From Phycisphaerales bacterium (GTDB lineage Bacteria > Planctomycetota > Phycisphaerae > Sedimentisphaerales > Anaerobacaceae), in NCBI GenBank assembly GCA_020343675.1, contig CP070806.1, positions 158,281-191,249 of the forward strand: a stretch of DNA of 32,969 nucleotides. The letters run 5' to 3'. The notes beneath the pieces are model-generated. The model was not told the origin of the DNA. It saw only the letters and a program-made list of their open reading frames with translations, and searched no databases. Made by a program: the position numbers and the translations under genes. Shown here in pieces: positions 27,958 to 32,969 of the stretch (within the stretch, counting starts at the first letter, position 1; every line of letters begins with the position of its first letter).

Positions 27958-28632
27958 CTACATATTTTCCGCCGGCTCGTCAGAAGGAGAATCCGGCGTG
28001 TCCACCGGAGCAGCTTCCGGGGTATCAGCAACTGTGCTGCCTTTGGCGCCGCTCCATATCCGAATGTCCGTGACTTCCACCTCCGTGGCCATCTCCTCCA
28101 TGGACATGATACGCGAGGCGCTGTGAGAACAGGAAAAATAGCGGCGCGAGCCCGGCATCAGCGGGCCGGGCCAGTCATCATCGGCCGCAAAAGGCGTGGC
28201 CGCCCATTCGTTGGATTCGCAAACGATTTCCCCAACCGCATTGAGCACGACCACTCGCAATGACAGAAGCGACACAACCTCCGGACCATTGTTGACAACC
28301 GTGATCGACGTGCGGGTCCTTCCGCTTTGTTCCGGCGATGGAGTGGTCTTGGCCGTAATCTCAAGCTGGCTGCTATAATCCGGCTGACGGTGGTCATCCA
28401 GGATATCGGCAAAGACCGGGGGCAGCGACTCTTGCAGAGCAGGCAATCCTCGGACGGCATCTTCCACCAGCGAAACAAGTTTCTCAGATTTCTCGCCCGC
28501 AAAGTGCATCCCGTAGATGATCACCACGGTGCAACAGACAATCAGCGCGATGGCGATGGCGCTCACTCCCAGGGCAAGAGCCGACAGGAATGTATGCCTC
28601 CTGTAAGTAATCTTCGGATAGTCGCTCATCAT
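27958..28632 (-). CDS. Single-pass membrane protein of unknown function
   Basis: A 224-residue protein. Residues 15-40 form one membrane segment (LSALALGVSAIAIALIVCCTVVIIYG) after a short positive N-terminus, so the bulk lies outside the cytoplasm. The following region has a short helix and then a beta-rich stretch (SITVVNNGPEVVSLLSLRVVVLN) resembling an Ig-like or FxLYD-type fold. The C-terminal 25 residues are Pro/Glu/Asp-rich. AGGAG lies 7 bases before the first of two ATGs. No family is recognised. It converges on the large secreted protein gene. Confidence 0.6.
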   Translation of the reverse strand: MMSDYPKITYRRHTFLSALALGVSAIAIALIVCCTVVIIYGMHFAGEKSEKLVSLVEDAVRGLPALQESLPPVFADILDDHRQPDYSSQLEITAKTTPSPEQSGRTRTSITVVNNGPEVVSLLSLRVVVLNAVGEIVCESNEWAATPFAADDDWPGPLMPGSRRYFSCSHSASRIMSMEEMATEVEVTDIRIWSGAKGSTVADTPEAAPVDTPDSPSDEPAENM

Positions 28633-28791
28633 ATTGGCACTCCTAAAATACGCGGTTATTTCAGGTTGTCATGTTACTGGACAATTCTGCACAATGATCT
28701 GAAGATTCTCTCCTTTCAGACGCACCTTGATTTACCACAAACTTGACCTGAATACAACAAAAAAAGAGCCCTTCAAAGAAAGTTGTGGAAT

Positions 28792-29670
28792 TCAGGAATT
28801 CCGGTGTAGATTCGTCAAATAGACGCCTGTGAGCACCAGGGCGGCGCCCACGGCAAGAGAAGGGGTCACGGATTCACCCAGGATCAGCAATGCCGACAAG
28901 ATCGCAAAGACCGGAACAAAGTTTATGAACAGGCCGGCTCTGGTCGGACCGAGGCGCTCCACGCCTTGATAGTACCAGACAAAGCCAATGACCGTTCCGA
29001 AAACACCGAGGTAGAAAACGCACAGCCAGTCCACAAACGACTGGCGTCCGAGATTCTGTATCAGTCCCTCGAACACCGCGGGAATGAACAGAGCGATGGC
29101 CCCGATAGACGCCGAATACGACACCGAAACCAGCGGAGACAGACGTCTCATCACCGCTTTGCCCACCAGGGAGTACGCCACCCAGCACAGAACACAGCCT
29201 AAAATGTAGAACTCCCCTCGGCCCAGACTTCCTTTGAGTATCTCGTCTATGTTTCCTCTTGAGATGACCACGCCGGCGCCGCATACGGAGATAATGACGC
29301 CGAGACCTTTGACTATGCTCATCCTCTCTTTCGCTAACAAGGCTGAACAAACCGCAATGAAGACGGGACACGTTGCAATGATCAGAGACGCCCGGCCGGC
29401 CTCAATGAGCTTCAGCGCCTTGAAGAATAACACGTTGTAGGTAAAAATCCCCGTCATCCCCAGCAGAACAAGAGCCATCAGTTCAGATTTGCTCGGTTTT
29501 GGCAGTGTCCCTTTGATGGTTCGTGTCAGAAGCAGCAGAAGTATCGAGGCAATGGCAAACCTGAGAAAGGCGATGGAAAAAGGAGCGATGTTCTGAGACA
29601 CGATCCGGCCCGCGACAAAGGCGCCCCCCCAGAACAACGCGGTCAAGAGCAGTTTCACATAAATCTTCAT
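28792..29670 (-). CDS. EamA-type (DMT superfamily) transporter
   Basis: A 292-residue inner-membrane protein with about ten hydrophobic segments in two EamA halves. Typical features include ALFWGGAFVAGRIVSQN in the first segment, ALKLIEAGRASLIIATCPVFIA in half one and GVERLGPTRAGLFINFVPVFA in half two, followed by LGESVTPSLAVGAALVLTGVYL. These carriers export small metabolites such as amino acids; the substrate cannot be told. ATG 29670 was chosen because it gives the normal family length and N-terminus; longer in-frame starts (29808, 29688) run through a heptamer repeat that is unlikely to be coding. The ribosome site is weak. Confidence 0.9.
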   Translation of the reverse strand: MKIYVKLLLTALFWGGAFVAGRIVSQNIAPFSIAFLRFAIASILLLLLTRTIKGTLPKPSKSELMALVLLGMTGIFTYNVLFFKALKLIEAGRASLIIATCPVFIAVCSALLAKERMSIVKGLGVIISVCGAGVVISRGNIDEILKGSLGRGEFYILGCVLCWVAYSLVGKAVMRRLSPLVSVSYSASIGAIALFIPAVFEGLIQNLGRQSFVDWLCVFYLGVFGTVIGFVWYYQGVERLGPTRAGLFINFVPVFAILSALLILGESVTPSLAVGAALVLTGVYLTNLHRNS

Positions 29671-29691
29671 AGAAGCATCCAAATACATTCT

Positions 29692-29724
29692 CAATTGACA
29701 ATTGACAATTGAAAACTGACAATT
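29692..29724. repeat. Tandem heptamer repeat (ATTGACA, four copies)
   Basis: Four heptamers in a row: ATTGACA (29694-29700), ATTGACA (29701-29707), ATTGAAA (29708-29714), ACTGACA (29715-29721), ending in ATT. It sits 24 bases before the EamA transporter ATG, in its leader, and 70 bases before the divergent Tat-protein gene. Confidence 0.75.
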
Positions 29725-29786
29725 CGTCCGGTCGCCTGAGCAATGAAATAGAAACGGATCATTAGATTCTGGATAGGATACCATCG

Positions 29787-31856
29787 ATGAAGAGGAATAA
29801 GTTGTCACGACGTGATTTCATTTCCAGTTCTTCTCTGGTCGCCGCCGGACTGCTTGCCGGCCGGGCCGGTGCTTCCGCGACGAACACAAGAGCGGATGCG
29901 ATTCGGGCCATTGTCCGTCAGGTCGGCAACCTCGACAGCGACGAACTGCGGCTGGACCGTCTCAGAGAGCTTCAACAACAGACCGGGTTGGATGCATCCG
30001 TCCGGCAGGATCTCACCAGGCTCATTGACCAGATCGATCGCTGGCTGCACGAACAGCGGCTGGACTATTTTGGCTCGGAAGTTAGACGCAACAAGGACTT
30101 CGATTTCCGGATCCCTGAGGATTCCATCCTGCACCCTTTGACCTGGCTCTACCGGGGCAGGATGGTCATCTGGTACGCAATGGAGTCAGGCAGCATCTGG
30201 AGCATTCCCGAGAGGCGGCGGGAATTCTTCGCCATCGCTCGCGGCTTCTTCGAGAAATACGCTAAAGCCTTTCCCGAAAACAAAATCGCCCGCATGTACT
30301 TGGGGCATCCCACCGGGCCGGACAGGCACTACGACGCAGCACCGGGCGCACCTGCATGGGCGGTCCATCAGCGGGAAGGCCTGGAGCGCCTGGCCGAAAC
30401 AATCGAGTGGTGGATCGACAACCGCATGCAGCAAGACGGCCAATACGGCGGCGGCTGGGGCGACGACTGCGAAATGTGGCGATGGTGGGTGCCGGTCCTG
30501 ATCGGATTCGACAGCCCCAAAATCACCGACGCCCAGGCTCGTTTTTCGGCAGCGCTGATGAATCAGCCGCACATGAGACAAGGCTACACGACCCGCATGT
30601 CGGACGTCGAGCACACCGCTGAAGATTCCGCCGACGCCGTGACGCCGATGATGCACCTTGACCCGGCCAGTGACATCTGGCGCAGGCACGCGCTTCGCAT
30701 GGCCGAGTTCATGGAGAACCTCTGGACCGCTCGAAACCAGCGAGGCCTGCTCCAATTCAAAAGCACCTACTTCACCGCCAACAGGCTCGATACAAGCCCT
30801 CAGCGAGCCTGCGACACGGTCTATCATCCACGTGTCGTCCAGCCGACGCTGCTGTACTGGCAGCGGACCGGTGATAAGCGGCTGACAAAACTGTTCTCGG
30901 CCTGGATGGATACCTGGGTCGATGCCGCCGCCCGAACCGAACGCGGCAAGCCCGCCGGCATTCTCCCTACGGCCATCCACTGGCCCGATGGCGGAATCGG
31001 CGGCCTCGGGCCCGACTGGTGGGACCCGCGAAACCACGGCGAATACACCCTGTATCTGTTTCCCAGCGCGATGAGCATGATGGTCCACACGCTGCTGCTG
31101 ACGCACCACATGACCGGCGACGCCAGGTATCTCGCTCCCATCCGCTCAATGGCCGGCATCCGCCTGAAATACCTTGACTCGCCACCTTCAAGCGAGCCTG
31201 CCCCGGGCACTAAATCGTGGTGTGCGGCCAGGCTCGGCGGCCTTGCCGGCGTGCTGACCAAATACAGGTTTCTAACCGGCAGCACGGAATTCGACGAGTT
31301 GCTCATTAAAGAGATGTCGCCTTACATGCGCTTCAGACTGCATGGTGACGCCGGGCCGCTCGTCTCGGCCCTGCGCCGCAATGCCGAGGCCCTGCGGATC
31401 AACTTCGAAGGCTACACGAGCGAAGTCCGTTACACCGACCGCGTGTTGCGTTTCCCGGCCCTGTTTGGTGACAATGGCATCCTGGGCCGGGCCGTCGAGA
31501 CCATCCACACGCCGGATACGTCGCTGCTCTACTCCATGGTCACCGGTGATCCGGGCGATGCCGGCTATTTTCCGCTCAATGCCGTCCGATGGCTCACGCC
31601 GCCTCGCGAGATTGCGGCTTTAGTGACCGAATCGGGCAAGAGCCGCCTGGGCGCGGAGCTTTTCAGCTTTGGGCGGGACAGACGTTCGATGGCCGCCGAG
31701 TTCTATTTGCTCGACGCTGGCCGCTACGAGCTGACTGTCACCGCCGCGGGACAACCGGTGGCGACGCGGCGGTTCAGCGTGGAAGGTCGCACGGCGCGGG
31801 TCGATTTCGAACTGCCGCCCAGAGAAGTCTGCGTCCTCCAGGTCCGGCCAAGCTAA
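29787..31856 (+). CDS. Tat-exported protein, possibly an alpha/alpha-barrel carbohydrate enzyme
   Basis: A 689-residue protein. The N-terminus is a twin-arginine signal (LSRRDFISSSSLVAAGLLAG). Residues about 30-560 are mainly helical with aromatic-rich, acid-containing loops (GGGWGDDCEMWRWW, WPDGGIGGLGPDWWDP, TEHHMTG-like LLLTHHMTGDARYL), which suggests an (alpha/alpha) barrel like those of polysaccharide lyases and some glycoside hydrolases. The last 70 residues are a small beta domain. I do not recognise a named family, so substrate and chemistry are left open. The ATG has only a weak GGAT ribosome site. It is divergent from the transporter gene and stands alone. Confidence 0.6.
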   Translation: MKRNKLSRRDFISSSSLVAAGLLAGRAGASATNTRADAIRAIVRQVGNLDSDELRLDRLRELQQQTGLDASVRQDLTRLIDQIDRWLHEQRLDYFGSEVRRNKDFDFRIPEDSILHPLTWLYRGRMVIWYAMESGSIWSIPERRREFFAIARGFFEKYAKAFPENKIARMYLGHPTGPDRHYDAAPGAPAWAVHQREGLERLAETIEWWIDNRMQQDGQYGGGWGDDCEMWRWWVPVLIGFDSPKITDAQARFSAALMNQPHMRQGYTTRMSDVEHTAEDSADAVTPMMHLDPASDIWRRHALRMAEFMENLWTARNQRGLLQFKSTYFTANRLDTSPQRACDTVYHPRVVQPTLLYWQRTGDKRLTKLFSAWMDTWVDAAARTERGKPAGILPTAIHWPDGGIGGLGPDWWDPRNHGEYTLYLFPSAMSMMVHTLLLTHHMTGDARYLAPIRSMAGIRLKYLDSPPSSEPAPGTKSWCAARLGGLAGVLTKYRFLTGSTEFDELLIKEMSPYMRFRLHGDAGPLVSALRRNAEALRINFEGYTSEVRYTDRVLRFPALFGDNGILGRAVETIHTPDTSLLYSMVTGDPGDAGYFPLNAVRWLTPPREIAALVTESGKSRLGAELFSFGRDRRSMAAEFYLLDAGRYELTVTAAGQPVATRRFSVEGRTARVDFELPPREVCVLQVRPS

Positions 31857-31871
31857 ATTGCCCATATTAAC

Positions 31872-32085
31872 ATTGGCTTTGTTTTTCAAAGTCCTTTCCG
31901 CTGCGCGCCAGACGCTACCGAATTGGCTTTGTTTTCCCACAACCCACGAAGGGGTGCTACCATAACTATATCTTCCATAAGAGCTTACGTTGCATTGACC
32001 GGCGATTGGCTTTGTTTTTTCAAATTCCTTTTCGCAATATCCATAACGCAGCACTCAATACGAAGTAAATTGGCTTTGTTTTTTC
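31872..32085. repeat. Four spaced copies of an ATTGGCTTTGTTTT repeat
   Basis: Copies at 31872-31887, 31922-31936, 32005-32021 and 32069-32085 share ATTGGCTTTGTTTT plus zero to two further T, then C. Start-to-start distances are 50, 83 and 64 bases. Copies 1 and 3 also share the next bases (CAAA-TCCTTT-CGC). On the minus strand the copies read in different frames (KTKPI, KQSQF, KNKAN), so the DNA, not a protein, is conserved. The array begins 16 bases after the Tat-protein stop. Confidence 0.8.
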
Positions 32086-32121
32086 ATATCAGCCACCAAG
32101 CCACAAAGCTGCAGAGAGTGA

Positions 32122-32160
32122 TGTCACTGCGCGGCCCAGAGGGCCGTGGCGATCTCCCGC
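32122..32160. repeat. REP-like palindrome
   Basis: TGTCACTGCG leads into CGGCCC (32132-32137), AGA, GGGCCG (32141-32146), then TGGCGATCTCCCGC. The frame TGTCAYTGCG...hairpin...GYRGCRATCTCCC resembles dispersed palindromes I know from many environmental genomes; it has no nearby gene to end. A single copy is seen in this window. Confidence 0.5.
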
Positions 32161-32288
32161 GTCATTCGTCAATCGTCCCTCGTCTCCTGCATTCTGTCTC
32201 CGGTATCCTAATTAGGTAGTTTTCTATATATCATACTCAGCCAGGAAATGGATGTCAAGTGAAATCTTCATCGACAAAAGGAGCAAAA

Positions 32289-32700
32289 GGGGTCAGGCTT
32301 TGCATTTTGCGTTTGGAAGTATACGCCACAATCGCCTGCGTCCTTTCGGCCGCCTATTCTCCCGGGCCACGAGGCGGCTTACGGTATATAGGCTGCCCAT
32401 GTGCAAATGGTCACTCAGCCATTGATTGCCAACGCCGCACTGAGACTTGATCCAACTGGCCAGAACAACCTTCCATTCGCAACATTTACCCTCCCTAACA
32501 AGATGCTCGTTTGTCTTGCCTAAGCTCGATACAAAAAACCTCACCTGAACCATCGACCCGGAAAATATCATCTCGGTAATTGCCGCGATTCATAACGTGG
32601 TAAATGGCATCTTCATATTCTATCCGTGGCTTGCTCGGCATAGGTGGAGACTAAAATACTGAATACTTCTCGTCAACAGCAAAAAGAAAAGCCTGACCCC
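32289..32700. mobile_element. 412-bp element with perfect 13-bp inverted ends, RAYT-derived
   Basis: GGGGTCAGGCTTT (32289-32301) and AAAGCCTGACCCC (32688-32700) are exact inverted repeats that enclose a deleted REP-associated tyrosine transposase. GGGGTCAGRCYT termini are known beside such transposases. No flanking target duplication is evident, as expected for HUH-type transposition. A further copy of one end, AAGGTCTGACCCC at 32849-32861 (11 of 13 bases match), lies 149 bases beyond. Confidence 0.7.
32293..32641 (-). pseudogene. Internally deleted REP-associated tyrosine transposase (RAYT)
   Basis: From ATG 32641 the minus strand reads MPSKPRIEYEDAIYHVMNRG and continues NYRDDIFRVDG, the typical RAYT/IS200-like (Y1) N-terminus, but runs into a TAG at 32495 after 48 codons. 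In another frame, from about 32571 to the TGA at 32293, it reads KVVLASWIKSQCGVG and WLSDHLHMGSLYTVSRLV, typical of the helical C-terminus of planctomycete RAYTs. The core with the HUH pair and catalytic tyrosine is missing. An intact relative would be roughly 200-300 residues. The TGA stop lies within the left inverted end. No functional product is expected; at most the element could be mobilised in trans. Confidence 0.75.
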
Positions 32701-32969
32701 TCTTCTTTCCAATTCGAGGGGTTCTGCTTCGGGGAAAGCTAGTGATACGCGAAAAGAGTTCGCAACCGTCCTTTCGACGACCTTAAGGCAGGCTTGACAA
32801 AGGCCTGCTCATAGATGTCCTCTGATATCGTGCCAAAACTTAATTCTTAAGGTCTGACCCCGCCATTTCCCGAAGGCCCAAACAATATGTGTTACTGAAC
32901 AAACCGAGACAAAAAATGAGACAGGCGCTTCTAAAATGAAAACCTATCGCTTATCTTCATGCCATTCGG
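32701..32969. other. Right-end spacer with an extra element end
   Basis: 269 bases without an intact gene. They contain the third copy of the element end (32849-32861) and a short inverted repeat GCAGGC/GCCTGC in 32791-32812. A minus-strand frame of about 35 codons between that end and a stop at 32739 looks protein-like (EDIYEQAFVKPALRSSKGR) but I do not recognise it. Confidence 0.45.

Noticed and set aside
31620..32054. Minus-strand frame of 144 codons over the repeat array
   Set aside because: Its right half is opposite the Tat-protein gene, and the repeat copies fall in different frames, so it is not a conserved protein.
31872..32085. CRISPR array
   Set aside because: Repeats are only 15-17 bases, spacer lengths vary from about 35 to 68, there is no leader and no cas gene in the window.
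32739..32845. Protein-like minus-strand fragment of about 35 codons
   Set aside because: It resembles the end of a real protein but has no start, no recognisable family and abuts an element end. It may be a gene remnant cut by an insertion.

Overview
The window looks like a planctomycete chromosome, probably of the Phycisphaerae/Sedimentisphaerales type. This is inferred from gene content: two large transmembrane Ser/Thr kinases (one with C-terminal TPRs), a prepilin-like protein of the kind these genomes carry in large numbers, a secreted protein with a dockerin-like segment, and Tat-exported orphan enzymes. No rRNA or other taxonomic marker is present, so the assignment stays tentative. I see no tRNA, rRNA, CRISPR array, phage or plasmid genes.

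Bases 1-16409 are mainly a chemosensory locus. A CHASE-PAS-PAS sensor kinase runs off the left edge on the minus strand, cut just after its phospho-accepting histidine. A minus-strand set follows: cheW, a DUF3034-like outer-membrane barrel gene, and a soluble chemoreceptor with two cysteine-rich PAS domains and a C-terminal two-CW domain. After a gene-poor stretch with an orphan LuxR-type regulator, a plus-strand block runs cheY, cheX-like, a CheX-like/CBS fusion, cheA, cheR, cheD, a second cheY, a second cheX-like gene, a stand-alone Hpt gene and cheB. Two sites with the same sigma-28-like layout (TAAA, 16 bases, RTCGAAAA) lie before the first cheY and before cheA, which suggests control together with motility although no flagellar gene is in the window.

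Bases 16462-24342 hold a phospho-signalling region. On the minus strand, an FHA-domain histidine kinase is followed by a TPR Ser/Thr kinase, a flavin reductase-like protein and a Tat-signal TIM-barrel-like protein. A second Ser/Thr kinase, with an N-terminal zinc-finger-like motif and a good sigma-70 promoter, is transcribed divergently. An FHA domain between two Ser/Thr kinases suggests cross-talk, but this is inference.

Bases 24360-31856 encode surface and metabolic proteins: a pseudopilin-like protein, an 877-residue secreted modular protein, a small membrane protein, an EamA-type transporter and a Tat-exported protein that may be an alpha/alpha-barrel carbohydrate enzyme. The last 1.1 kb has no intact gene. 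It holds four copies of an ATTGGCTTTGTTTT repeat, a REP-like palindrome, and a 412-bp element with perfect 13-bp inverted ends. That element contains an internally deleted REP-associated tyrosine transposase (RAYT).
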